64,000 nt of DNA from Puccinia triticina (Eukaryota > Basidiomycota > Pucciniomycetes > Pucciniales > Pucciniaceae): the NCBI RefSeq assembly GCF_026914185.1, contig NC_070562.1, forward strand, positions 558,001 through 622,000. Direction: 5' to 3'. The translations under genes were made by a program, and so were the position numbers. Numbering within the stretch: the stretch's first letter is position 1; each line of letters begins with the position of its first letter. A model generated the notes under the pieces. That model was not told the DNA's origin. It was given only the letters and a program-made list of their open reading frames with translations, and made no database searches. This document shows positions 1 through 10,272 of this stretch, piece by piece.

Positions 1-1
1 T

Positions 2-265
2 TCCTGGTGACTTGATCACAGTATTCACTCAGAAATTCTCTCTCTTGCTCGGTCAAATCCCCGTATTCCCACTCCCTGGTGTTGTAATCCAGACTTAGAT
101 CCAAATCCCGCCACGTACGCCAAATCCTATCCCTTCGGTCACTTGCTGATGATATCCTATCCTCGTCTTGATCCTCGCCGTCCACTCCTGAAATCCTGTT
201 CTTGCCGTTATCCGTTCCTGAAATCCTGTCTGGCCGCCGTCCAACTATCTTGATCCCCCGTTAGT
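2..265 (-). pseudogene. Ty3/gypsy gag, 5' fragment
   Basis: Reading leftwards from the LTR at 348-1326, an open frame runs from about 265 to the window edge. It encodes a charged, Asp/Arg/Glu-rich peptide that includes DRIWRTWRDLDLSLDYNT and LTEQEREFLSEYCDQ. Its place directly downstream of an LTR and a primer binding site is where Ty3/gypsy elements carry gag, and the hydrophilic N-terminal composition fits. No ATG is visible in this frame, so the start is either degenerate or beyond what I can place. The rest of the element is outside the window. The gypsy assignment rests on position and composition, not on a capsid motif. Confidence 0.5.
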
Positions 266-330
266 TGAAGTTACTGATGATCTGCTTAAATTGGTTGATG
301 ACTTGATGATCTTTCCAAAGTTAATTGGCC

Positions 331-345
331 ACTGTTGGGACACCA
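331..345 (-). other. Retroelement primer binding site
   Basis: On the minus strand TGGTGTCCCAACAGT begins two bases after the LTR end. The initial TGG is what is expected for pairing with the CCA end of a tRNA. The priming tRNA is not identified. Confidence 0.55.
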
Positions 346-1035
346 GATGTAGGGACTCTTGTGGGACACTAAAATGTTTATTTGGTGAAAATATCCTCTG
401 AGGGGGAAATAAATTGCTAATAGGTTGAAAGGCTATTACAACTTACGGGTGGTTTGAAAGACCTGCCCCTCTAATGGTACTATGCAAATAACTAAGAGTC
501 TTGTAATCAATATTTATAAAGATGTGGCTGATTCCAAGATAGATCTTACTTTTGTATAGTAATCTCTATCAGACCTAGATTCCTCAAATCACTATTCTTG
601 CAGATCTGTTACAACTTCTGATGCTGGAGGGATAATGTAATCCAGTGGGATCAATTATGTAAAATACAATTGTTGTTGATGTTGGGTTGTTGATGAGAAG
701 GTTGGTAATGATCTCTTCCTTAAGCAATCTCTTGATAAGGCACTTTAATCAATACTAGAGCTCCTGGTTGCTACTACACTACTACTACTTGTTATAATTG
801 TTGTTGATGAAGTTGGTAATAATCTCTTCCTTAACAATCTCTTGATAAGGCACTTTAATTACTACTAGAGCTCCTGACTACTACTACTACTACTGACTCA
901 AACTTAACACTACCACTACCACTACCACTACCACTAAAATACCACTAAACTACCACTGTAACTAAACTAACCACTGTGACCAAACCTCTGTAGGCTGATG
1001 GGGAAAAGATCTGATGAGGGGGGGAAAGAGGCCTC

Positions 1036-1044
1036 CTTATATAT
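1036..1044 (-). promoter_or_regulatory. TATA-like box of the gypsy LTR
   Basis: TATATAAGG on the minus strand lies in the middle of the LTR, downstream of the U3 direct repeats, where the U3/R boundary is expected. It is the only good TATA match in the LTR. Confidence 0.45.
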
Positions 1045-1101
1045 TGAAGGGTGAGGGAATTTAGCTCCAGGGGAACTCCTTGTGAGGGCTATTTTCTGCA
1101 G

Positions 1102-1251
1102 GGGATATCAGTTGCACAGCAAGATATGCATGTGTTGCACTGCCTGCCAAACAATTAGGTAATGGATTCTGCAGGAGGGGATATCAGTTGCACAGCAATA
1201 TATGCATGTGTTGCACTGCCTGCCAAAGAATGATGTAATTGATTCTGCAGG
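1102..1251. repeat. Two-unit tandem repeat in U3
   Basis: Two adjacent units of about 74 bp (about 1102-1175 and 1178-1251) both run from GGGATATCAGTTGCACAGCA to GATTCTGCAGG with few differences. Duplicated U3 blocks often carry transcription-factor sites in LTRs. Here only the duplication itself is seen. Confidence 0.85.
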
Positions 1252-1326
1252 CAGGCTCCTTGAACACCTTATCTGCCTGCATATGCTGCACTGCATGATA
1301 TCATGTGTTGTTAGGTGACCCAAACA

Positions 1327-1845
1327 ACCTTCCGTAACCTACCATATGCCTGCATGTCCAGCTGTTGCCTTCTTCCATCCAGAATATTGGGGGTCAAAGC
1401 CTCTCCTCCCACCTTGCTCCATCCTTCCTTCTTCCTCCTCCCTAATTAATACTTACATCCATATCCCATCATACTGAATCCTAGACCCTTATAAAGTAAT
1501 ATACCACCCTTATAAAGATAATATACCCTTACACAAGTAATATACCCTTATAACACTGCCTTACTTGATACACCACACCATCCTCCCTTCCATTCCTGGT
1601 TGAGACATGTGCTCCCAATACCTTCCACCTCTTCTATTGATAACATCCTTCCACCTCCCTGCCATCCTACCTAGTCATGGTCCTCCATTCCATCCCTGAT
1701 CACGCCGTCCATCCTACATGATCCTAGTCTGCCGTTCCGTCCGTGCTAACACTATCCCTCATCCATCTGTCTGTATCTGTAATGAATCCATTCCTCCCAT
1801 CAACACATACACTGCTTGTATTATATATAACTTCCTCCTCTTATA
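1327..1845. other. No gene seen
   Basis: This is AT- and CT-rich sequence outside the gypsy LTR. It holds four tandem-like copies of TATACCCTTATA or near variants around 1500-1550. I see no coding frame or RNA. Confidence 0.5.
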
Positions 1846-2613
1846 ATGAATGATAGCTGTATCTATGCTGTCTCAATACCTCTGCAATGTGCTTTTGGCA
1901 TTGTCACGCCAATGGAGCACCACACCGTCCTCAACGTCAAGAAGCATTTCTTGAACCAAAAGGCTGTGATATCCGCCTCATCATCGAAGGCAACCAATCC
2001 ATCTGATCCTTCAGCAATCACTGTTGCCGGTGATTTTGATGTGATCAATGTTTATACTAATCAAATATTTGGTGCAAACCCGCCCAACATGAAGTACAAA
2101 ACGAGAATGCCTGTGCATATTGACCCGACCAATCCCACTCAATATATACCTCTGACTCCTGCTATGGTCCAACAATGGGCCCATGCCATTGTCCGTGTTT
2201 TCTCTCTCTTTTCCATCAATTTTCATAACGCTGACAGTTGGTTGCTTTTGCAGGTTGAAGGGAAGGCGGGAGTAGACGTTCACACCCCTCCTGCGGATTT
2301 GAAATTCAAGAAGCTGTTGGCGTCAAAAAAACGCAAACTCCAGAATCCATCTACCCACTGGAGCCCCGGCCCCAAGTGCAATTCTGATAGCGCATCCGTC
2401 ATTGATCTCAAATTGAACCTCCTTGACGAGTATCTCCCATTTGTCAAGATACCGGCAGCTGATAGAGAAGGTATCATCGCCATTCTTATCCAGAACAAGG
2501 CGACTAATCCCAAGGTTTTCCAATCAAAAGACATAACCTGAGAGATAATGAGACAGTGGGGCTTACCCGATGTCTTTGTTGCACAGTTGCGCAACAATGT
2601 CCACAAGTTTTAA
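1846..2613 (+). pseudogene. Rust-type hypothetical protein with in-frame TGA
   Basis: An open frame starts at 1846 (a second plausible start, MEHHTVLN, is at 1912). It is interrupted by TGA at 2539-2541 and continues in the same frame for 23 codons (EIMRQWGLPDVFVAQLRNNV) to TAA at 2611. A 63-nt GT-AG intron at 2191-2253 would join WAHAI to VEGKAGVDVHTPP in frame. After it come a basic stretch (KKRKLQ) and a compact C-terminal part (EYLPFVKIPAADREGI). I recognise no catalytic domain. It resembles the multicopy hypothetical proteins common in rust genomes, which may belong to a transposon. The TGA needs only one change from CGA. Confidence 0.55.
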
Positions 2614-3351
2614 AGATTTAAATCTTCTGAGTAGATTTCTATCACTTTTTCTTCCTCATTCGCAGAATCATCCAGCATTTAACCTAAAAAAATAGACCAT
2701 TGTAGCCTTAAATTTCCTAAAATAATAACCCATTGTAGCCTCAGAGTTCCAAAAGATAACCCATTGTAGTCTTACAGTTACCCAGTCTTACTTCTCCAAT
2801 CACTTCCATCATGAATTGAAGCCTTAAAGTAAACTTTAGCTTGATTTTATCTTGTCTCATAAAAATTGCCATTTTTGATTACCTCCACCGCAACTGGCCA
2901 CTTTATATCACATGAAATCAAGACCAACTGTTCACATTTGATTCAAAAAATCAGAATTGGATGACAACATTTGAGGGACAAGAGACTCTTTATTGCAAGA
3001 CCTAGCAAAGCGCTGGCACTGCACTATGGTCCATGAACTGCCTAACAATCAAAATGACTGTTCAAAGTTGGCATGGCTACTGAGAAGAAACCACAGGGCC
3101 TTTGTACCCAAATGTCCAAGAGATCAGTTCTTTATGGATCAACTTTCATTGTGCATTTGCAGACTTTCATTTCACATTACAAGCTAATTTTTGAAGCATA
3201 GTCAAGGCACATTACAGGTAACAATTGGCTTGGAGACAGGAAATGATCTCGAGTAAAACAGTTAATATGGCGGATAATACTCTACATGGCTTTTTTAACT
3301 AATCGGAGATAAGACACTTCACTGATTGATGAAGGTGAGAGCAAAGATTCT
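2614..3351. other. No gene seen; degenerate short repeats
   Basis: Three spaced copies of ACCCATTGTAG or ACCATTGTAG lie at 2694-2770. No coding frame with family resemblance is seen. The short open frame near 2993 looks random. Confidence 0.45.
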
Positions 3352-4456
3352 TCAGTTCGGACTGGGGGGAACACAGTAGCCAGCATGTTGAAAGAATTTG
3401 TAGCTGAACTCAGCAGTCAGGAGTTCGCCAGTTACCTTTCGTATTTCCCATTTGGGGTCAATGGCATCGTTGAGGACCTGAGAGGCTCGTAAATTTTTCT
3501 TGATCGCTGCAAATCCGAGCTCGATTGGATTTAACTCCGGGCAATACGGTGGGAGGAACAAAAGCCACACCCCAGCTGCCTCGCAAAGGTCCCGGACTCG
3601 TTTGCCTCGGTGGACAGTGGCATTGTTGCATACCAGAACGGAGTTATAATCTGGGTAGCAATTCATCCGAGGGAGCTGAAGTGTAGAGTCAGCTAGGCAG
3701 ACCAAGCAAAGTAAGGCCATTTCCTCTGACTTACCAAGTCGTATTCAAGGAAATGTTCAAATTTACGCCCGTTGAATGTTTTGGCGGTTGTTGTGAGTGC
3801 CACAAGTCCGTCCATCAAGATTGCGGCAAGTAAACTGAGACGGAGTGGATTCTGATTGATGACATACGGAGCCGTGGGCGTCCCTCGAGACGGCCTGGCA
3901 TATGATCGCAGCAGGTCATTATCACAGAATGAGCTTTCATCTGCCCAAGTAAATGAATCTTAATCAGTTGTTTTGAGAGAAATAGCAGAGACAAAAAGGA
4001 TTACTTGCCTGTGAAGACCAAGAAGTCTGCAGGGAAGAATTCCATCTGCTGGACAAAGGTTTACTTGTAAAGAAGTGATTTACGGATGTTTTGGGTTTTG
4101 GGTTTCTTCAAGGTGATTGACAGTCGCTGGATGAGGTTTTGGTGGACCGTCTCAACGCATAGAAGGGTTCCGCTGGAGTCATAGAGTCGTTCTCGGATTT
4201 TGGCCAAGAACAAGCTGGGCTCTGATCGAACGAGTTCAACAATGAACTCACACTCGTTGCTGGTGAGTGTGCTTTGTTGGCCCCGGGCCTCGTACCCGTC
4301 CGGATCCTTTACAACGCAGCAAGTTTCTTCGAATAGGTGTAGCCAGCAAGAGACCAAAAGACTCAGCAACCAACAGATCTCCGCCAAACTGATCCCCTTG
4401 AGAGCCATCCGGACCACTGCAATCTTTGTTGCCGGTGCATACGGTCGGAAAGCCAT
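3352..4456 (-). pseudogene. Tc1/mariner-type DDE transposase, inactivated
   Basis: The minus-strand gene encodes an N-terminal helix-turn-helix region (from MAFRPYAPATKIAVVRMALKG), a linker ending KKPKTQNIRKSLLYK, and a DDE_3-like catalytic domain. Three exons can be joined: 4456-4009; 3940-3735, after a GC-AG intron (3941-4008) that restores the first catalytic Asp as TGDESSF; and 3675-3352, after a GT-AG intron (3676-3734). The third acid is in CPELNPIELGFAAIKK. Two lesions are visible. An in-frame TAA at 4061-4063 follows SLLYK. The second catalytic Asp is Asn (VCNNATVHRG instead of a DNA core; codon at 3625-3627). Terminal inverted repeats were not identified. It is presumably immobile. 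Confidence 0.8.
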
Positions 4457-4718
4457 TGGATTGGTGGTGGAGGCTGCGGTGTTGAGACAAAAACGTGAGG
4501 CGGAAGCCGGAACAGTAGGGGGGGATCAGGCTGTTGACCAACCTGGATATCGCCATCCACACAGCTGAGGATTGATGACGTCACGATCCCCATGCTGTGG
4601 GCGGCACGGGCAGAATCCTTCAGCTTAAATTTGTGCTGTGCCCGATAACCACATAACTTTACCGCTTGAACTTCTTCACGAAGTCCAAGCAATAAGCAAA
4701 AGACAATATGTACGCTCA

Positions 4719-4740
4719 ATGGCCGGTATTTACCGGCCAT
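4719..4740. repeat. Solo 22-bp palindrome, same core as the hairpin array
   Basis: The perfect inverted repeat ATGGCCGGTA-TT-TACCGGCCAT has the core used by every unit of the array at 6087-7315. It lies outside any gene. Confidence 0.8.
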
Positions 4741-5434
4741 GGAGCTTGTTATTGTGATTCCAGGAATGCTTGGACGGATTTTCAAGCTGTGCACTTGAAA
4801 TCATGGGATCCTGAAATTTGAGTTCAGGATTTTATCACTTTTTTCTCCCAATTAGGGCAGGGTGGCTTGTAAGCTGTGCAAAAGATAAAAATTTAACTGT
4901 TGCTGTACACTTCAAACCCATAACTATAGCCCGATGAAATTTTTGAGTTGTCCAAGACTAAGCGGAAACACAATATGTAGGCAAGCTGTATGACGCAAGT
5001 GGCAGCCAAACACTCGTGTTATCTTGAAATATATGAAATTCAAGAGTGATGTGCATCACATTAGGTAAGTGTGCAATATCACATAACATGATTGCTGCCA
5101 AACGGGGCCTAAGTGCAATATATGTATTCAGTAATTTCACAGTTTTAACTTTGGAAAGATGTTATGCAATTTATGTTAGCATCATGCAGCCCTTGTCACA
5201 TTAGGGGGGTTCATGTAAGGCTGATTTTGAAAATCAGCAACCAAAACCAGCAGATGCAGCTTTTGAAAATCTTGAGAAAGCAAAAAGCTTGGCTGGGCAG
5301 CTCCCCTTTGGAAGCAGTCTGCCACGCATAAACCTTACTCACAGGTGCATGAGCAGACAAAATCAGCATTGCTTTTTTTGCAATGTGAAACTCCCTATTG
5401 ACTCTTCCACACTGGATGACTTCCTGTCATCATT
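4741..5434. other. No gene seen; transposon relics
   Basis: This stretch holds AAACGGGGCCTAAG at about 5100, which resembles one end of a PIF/Harbinger-type repeat (GGCCCCGTTTGG), and a copy of the dispersed ACAATATGT motif near 4970. No coding frame is convincing. Confidence 0.45.
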
Positions 5435-5580
5435 GGAGGACTTCCCATCAATCTGGGAACTCAGATTTTTCCAGATTTTGCGAGAAAATCTGGGCTCAAT
5501 TGTCCCAAATCCTAGATCTGCCTAGATTTCCCTGCAAAATCTGGGAAAATCTGGGTTTCCAGATTGGCGGGAAGTCCTCC
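5435..5580. mobile_element. MITE, GGAGGACTTCC family, copy 1
   Basis: The element starts GGAGGACTTCCC and ends GGGAAGTCCTCC (perfect 12-bp terminal inverted repeats). It is flanked by ATT at 5432-5434 and 5581-5583. The interior is rich in CAGATTT and AAATCTGGG. It is non-coding. Confidence 0.75.
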
Positions 5581-5764
5581 ATTTAGAGAGCTCTAGCTGC
5601 CTCTCCAAATCCTAAATTAAGACACCTATCAAAAACTCAACCAGTGCACATGAAATTAATGAACTGTAGGGCTAGGAAAACATTTCCCTTTGTGCCAAAA
5701 ATTAAGAATTTGGGTGTGTAAATTGAGATCTGGGAGGCTCCCAGACTCGACGGGCTTTCCTCCT

Positions 5765-5932
5765 GGAGGACTTCCCATCACTTTTGAACAGATCTGGAAT
5801 TTCAGATTTCGCAGGGAAATCTGGAATCTGGAACTCTGGATCACTTCGGGGATCTTTGGGGACCCAGATTTCCCTGCGAAATTTGATATCTGGTGGCTCA
5901 GATCTGACTTTCCAGATCAACAGGAAGTTCCA
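5765..5932. mobile_element. MITE, GGAGGACTTCC family, degenerate copy
   Basis: It starts GGAGGACTTCCCATC and its other end is the weaker CAGGAAGTTCC. The interior is nearly the reverse complement of the copy at 43198-43351 (shared GATCTGACTTTCCAGATC and AAATTTGATATCTGGTGG). No target duplication is clear. Confidence 0.65.
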
Positions 5933-6086
5933 AGTGAGGGTAGAAATAACTTCAAAATTCTAGAAGGACCCCGGAGAGCCCCTACCAAGCCAACATATGT
6001 CGCACGCATCCAGGGGACATTTTTTTGCAAAATGCTGTTGATGTGATTCAGCGGATACATATTCAAATTGAATTTTTGTCCCAAGA

Positions 6087-7315
6087 TGACACCACCAGCA
6101 AACGGCTGACGTAATCCGGATTTCGTCGCGCTGACAAAATCCAAACTCAATTGAAAACTTGCGCCCCGGGTGTGTCGTCACCTGTTGTGGATTTTGTCAC
6201 CTGCCATTCTCAGTGGCAGGTGCAAGAGGAAAGCACGACTCCCTTGATGGCCAGTGCTAACCGTTCATGAAGGGGACACACACACCTCCCTTGATGGCCC
6301 GTCTGCACCGGCCATCAAGAGGAACACCCTACATTATCTTGTTGGCCGGTCAGTACCGGCCAGCAAGAGTAAGGCACTGTTTGCGCTCTTGATGGCCGCG
6401 ACTGACCGGCCATTGAAAGGTGACACATATACCCCTTGGTGGCCTGTCAGTACACCGGCCATTGAGACAAAAACACTAAACTCTTGATGGCCCGTACTGG
6501 CCGGCCATCAAGAGCAAAACTCTTTTCTCGATGTGTATACACATCACCCTTGATGGCCCGTCAGTACCGGCCATTGAGAGGAACATAATACACTCTCAAT
6601 GGCCTGAAATGATTAGCCATCAAGAGGAAATACACACCTTGCACATTGACCCAACTGGTCATCAAGAGCAAAGTGCTGCACTCTTGATGGCCAGTCAGCG
6701 CAGGCCATTAAGAGTGTAGTATATTCTTCTTGATGGCTGGTACTGATGGGCCATTTAGTGGGGTGTGTATTTCCTCTTGATGGCCAATCAGTCCAGGCCA
6801 TTGAGAGTGTATTATGTTCTTCTCGATGGCCGGTACTGACAGGCCATCAAGGGTGATGTGTATACACATTGAGAAAAGAGTTTTGCTCTTGATGGCCGGG
6901 CAGTATGGGCCATCAAGAGTTTAGTGTTTTTGTCTCGATGGCCGGTGTACTGACAGGCCACCGAGGGGTATATGTGTCACCTTTTGATGGCCGGTCAGTC
7001 GCGGCCATCAAGAGCGCAAACAGTGCCTTACTCTTGCTGGCCGGTACTGACCGGCCAACAAGATAATGTAGGGTGTTCCTCTTGATGGCCGGTGCAGACG
7101 GGCCATCAAGGGAGGTGTTTGTGTCCCCTCAATGACCGGTTAGCACCAGCCATCAAGGGAGTCGTGCTTTCCTCTTGCACCTGCCACTGAGAATGGCAGG
7201 TGACAAAATCCACAACAGGTGACAACACACCCGGGGCGCGGGTTTGAATTGGAATCTGGATTATGTCAGCGCGACAAAATCCGGATCATGTCACCTGTTT
7301 GCTGGCAGTGTGATC
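6087..7315. repeat. 1.23 kb palindrome built from about 19 tandem hairpin units
   Basis: Units of about 45-50 bp each contain CTTGATGGCCGGT, a short spacer, then ACCGGCCATCAAGAG or close variants, so each unit can form its own stem-loop. On top of this, the whole block is an inverted repeat about position 6701. For example, 6233-6253 pairs with 7149-7169, and 6311-6333 pairs with 7069-7091. Both outer arms carry the non-array sequence GACAAAATCCACAACAGGTGAC-like and a hairpin around CACCTGCCA. No coding capacity is evident. Foldback-type transposons and centromeric or regulatory satellites can look like this, but I cannot assign a known family. Confidence 0.85.
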
Positions 7316-8078
7316 CTGATGTGGTTGGTATCTTTTTGGCATTTCCTGGAAACCAAAACCAAATACTTGGGTCTTGGGTTCAATTCCCACCCAAAAAAGG
7401 GTTTTCTCTGCCCAATTGTTCCCTTTAGGCCTTTATTGTTCAAAATCCTCCTTATGTATTGTCTTTTCCAAGAAGCTTGGACACATTCACAAAATTTTAT
7501 TTGGGGTAGATCCTGGCAGATCCCATATCTTTCATGTTTACTCCACGCTTAGTCTTGACAGGTGTCAGATGAGGCCCAAGGCTAAATCTAATCCCTGAGC
7601 CATCATTCTCAAGATGATGGTCAGGGAGTAGATCTTTGGAAAAACAAAGCTCATATTTGGAACCGGAGAGGCTTTGTTACCCTCCCAGCCCCTCATCAAG
7701 TAGCTGGGCTGCTACCCTCTGCCCGAACGGAGAGACCGACCGAGCTCAGGACTGTTACACACGCTACAATCAAATGAGGGCTGTGGGATATTTAAGCCCG
7801 AAGTCTATCTGGAAGCTGAAAATAAATCCATAACACAAAACAAAAAATTACTGAAATTTTCCAAGCTTCTTGGAAAACACAATACATTGTATCTAAACCG
7901 GGTCTAATTGGGAAAAACCCAATTTCCCCACGTATCCAAAACCCAGAATTCTAGGAATTTACATATTGTCTTTTCTAGAATGCTTGGTTTTTTTTCACAA
8001 ATTCTGGTTTTGTTATGCACTTAGCCTAAAATCACAGTTTGCAGCAAACTTTGGGCAAACCTTGCATTCAAGGTTATT
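7316..8078. other. No gene seen; dispersed AAGCTTGG motifs
   Basis: The stretch contains several copies of a motif combining TATTGTCTTTTCC with AAGCTTGG, in both orientations (about 7456-7480, 7858-7887, 7968-7985). Other copies lie near 4695 and 8598. No gene is supported; the short ORFs are not family-like. Confidence 0.4.
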
Positions 8079-8238
8079 GGATGACTTCCCATGGGCTAAA
8101 AAGCCAGATCTGTCAGTCCAGGTTAAACCTTACTGGCTGGTGAGAACTTGATCTCAATCACTTTTCACCAGCCAGTAAGGTTTATATCTGTGAAATTTTA
8201 GTCTGTACGGGGGGCGTAGATCCTACAGGAAGTCTTCC
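8079..8238. mobile_element. MITE, GGAGGACTTCC family, copy 3
   Basis: It starts GGATGACTTCCC and ends GGAAGTCTTCC, with ATT on both sides (8076-8078 and 8239-8241). Internally it carries a 19-bp perfect hairpin (8125-8143 with 8165-8183). Confidence 0.65.
8125..8183. repeat. 19-bp perfect inverted repeat
   Basis: AAACCTTACTGGCTGGTGA at 8125-8143 pairs exactly with 8165-8183 across a 21-nt loop, inside the MITE at 8079-8238. Confidence 0.85.
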
Positions 8239-10272
8239 ATTTAAGCACATGCACAAAAAAATCATCACCCAACTTTAAAGAAACTTTGATATTTACTTCT
8301 GCCTGGGATGACAACCCAGCCCTCTGTCGGCCCCTCCCTGGCCCCCATACTGGCAGATGGCAGCGGTCAATGGTCATGGGCACCGGCTGAAGGGGTAAGA
8401 AAGGCACTCCGGTTCAGAATATGAACTCGGTTTTTCTCTAACCCAACGCATAGACCACCTACTGGAGGATGTTGGCTCTGGGGGTGGATTTGGCCTTGGG
8501 CCTTATCTGACATCTGTCAAGATGCCGCATGCGGAGGGATATGAAAAATGTGGCATTTCCCTCGGTCAACGAAACGAGAAATTTTGAGAAATCATCCAAG
8601 CTTTACGGAAAAGACAATATGTTGGCTTGGTCGGGGCTTTCCAGGGTCCTATTCTAGATCTTGCAAAGTTTTCTCCACATGTGTCACTTTTGGTTTCAAC
8701 ACTTTGCTTGAATCTTGTTCACTGACAACATAACGGTGAACACCATTTTATGAGCAAATCTTCTGAGCAAAAGTATAGGCGAGCACCACGTTCGGAGGCT
8801 TCCTTCGCGCCTGCCATGTAAGCGCAACCTGCTTGTGCAAGAGAAAACACCCTAAAACAAATAGCAAAGATGGCAGCTTACCCTGCTTGAAAGATGCGAA
8901 TCGGTCGCTTTCGCCTCCGCCATGAAAGGTGCCCCGAGCCGCAGCTGGAACACCCCGCTTGTTTCCTGTAAGATGTCTCCGCGATCCACTGCAGATCAGC
9001 GGAGAGGTCAAGATTCCTTGATGATATATAATGGATAGAGTTCTGCCAAATCACGCACAGAACACAGTGAAGATCCGATGGTGAAGTCCGGGAGATCAAA
9101 ATTTCCCGCGGACGGGGGGGGGGGGGGGGGGTAGGGGTGAGATCTGCATCTTTCCAACATGGATCATAATTGCCGAGGAAGTCGAGCGGATTTATGCAAA
9201 ACGAGAAATCACGACTCCGACACTATGGGAAGTTGGCATGTCGGCGAGACAGTTATGTCTCGGCTTGCTGAAGGTTGTCGGCTATCTTCTTGCGGGCTCG
9301 GGCGGCGCGTCTGTCTGGCCTTCCAAACTTCGCTGTCGAAGCGACTGGAGCTGAGCTTCCGTCCTTGCTACTAAAACTGCCTTGGGGCCCCCAACAACGT
9401 CGACCATTCCAGGCGGCCGCGCAAGCTCGAGCGCCGAATGCGTACACCGCCCTGACCGCCCTGTTGGGGCCCATGGAGGATTAATGTAATACTTGTTGTC
9501 AAGGCCCTGGGAGGAGCCGTAAAGAGATGAAGAAGATAACGACGATGTGCACGTCGAGCAGTCCTCCCCATAGCACAGCGTTAGCGAGGCATTTTCCTCA
9601 ATGCGATGCCCGTTTGGATCAAATCTTCCCGAAGTTCCGAAGATCTAAAACAAAGGCTGTCCATATCTTAGAACCCGGACCTTGATGCGTGAGCTGGACG
9701 ATTGCCGGGAAAGCTCCAAGCGGGCTTGGTGGTCCGCCTTGCAAGCTGCTGCAGGTCTCGCGTGTCGGGCGACAAGGCGAAGCGGGACTTGCAAAGCTGA
9801 CCAGCCGAACCTTGTTCACCACTGGCCAATGGCAATGACCATTGGACGATACACATTGGTGCATGACGATTTGTTTGGGGTCAAAGAGCAAATCGACTGG
9901 CTGATTGCTATCATAAACTATCCGCCAACCCATCCCCTCCGACCCCTCTTGCATCATCCACGAAAATCCTGAAGTCTAACTTGGCTGTTCACATTCCATC
10001 TTTTTAGCCGATTCCTTTTCAGTCCTTCAATAATCTGTTAATCTCAATCTGTCAATCCTTGCCGTCCGACTAACATTCTCTCTGTCTTCCGCATTCGTCA
10101 GCTTTCAAGGTATTTAAGACCCCCACAAATCTCCTAATTCCTGTGGAGAAGAAGCAAAAAAAGACGCACACATCCACTCGTCATCTCTCAAGACTCCAAA
10201 TTTAAAAAACCTTCAGCACATCGACACCATTAGCCGAAACTAAATCAGACCGCCACGCCGCATCAGAGAACC
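8239..10272. other. Upstream region of the sugar transporter; no gene seen
   Basis: No coding frame is supported. About 8577-8660 is a diverged inverted copy of 5958-6000 (shared GACCAAGCCAACATAT-like end). A homopolymer lies at 9113-9131. The last 300 bases are CT-rich with TATTTAAG near 10112, and could hold the promoter and 5' leader of the downstream transporter gene. Confidence 0.45.
9113..9131. repeat. Poly-G run
   Basis: About 19 consecutive G residues. The length is unreliable in any assembly. Confidence 0.9.

Larger units (their letters stand above)
348..1326 (-). mobile_element. Ty3/gypsy-type LTR (5' LTR of a minus-strand element)
   Basis: On the minus strand the segment starts TGTTTGGGTCACC at 1326 and ends GAGTCCCTACA at 348, so it has TG...CA ends. 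A TATA-like box and direct repeats lie in the U3 part. A primer-binding-site-like sequence beginning TGGTGTCCCAACAG follows the LTR after a 2-nt gap. The second LTR is outside the window, so the target duplication cannot be tested. Length is about 979 bp. Confidence 0.7.
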
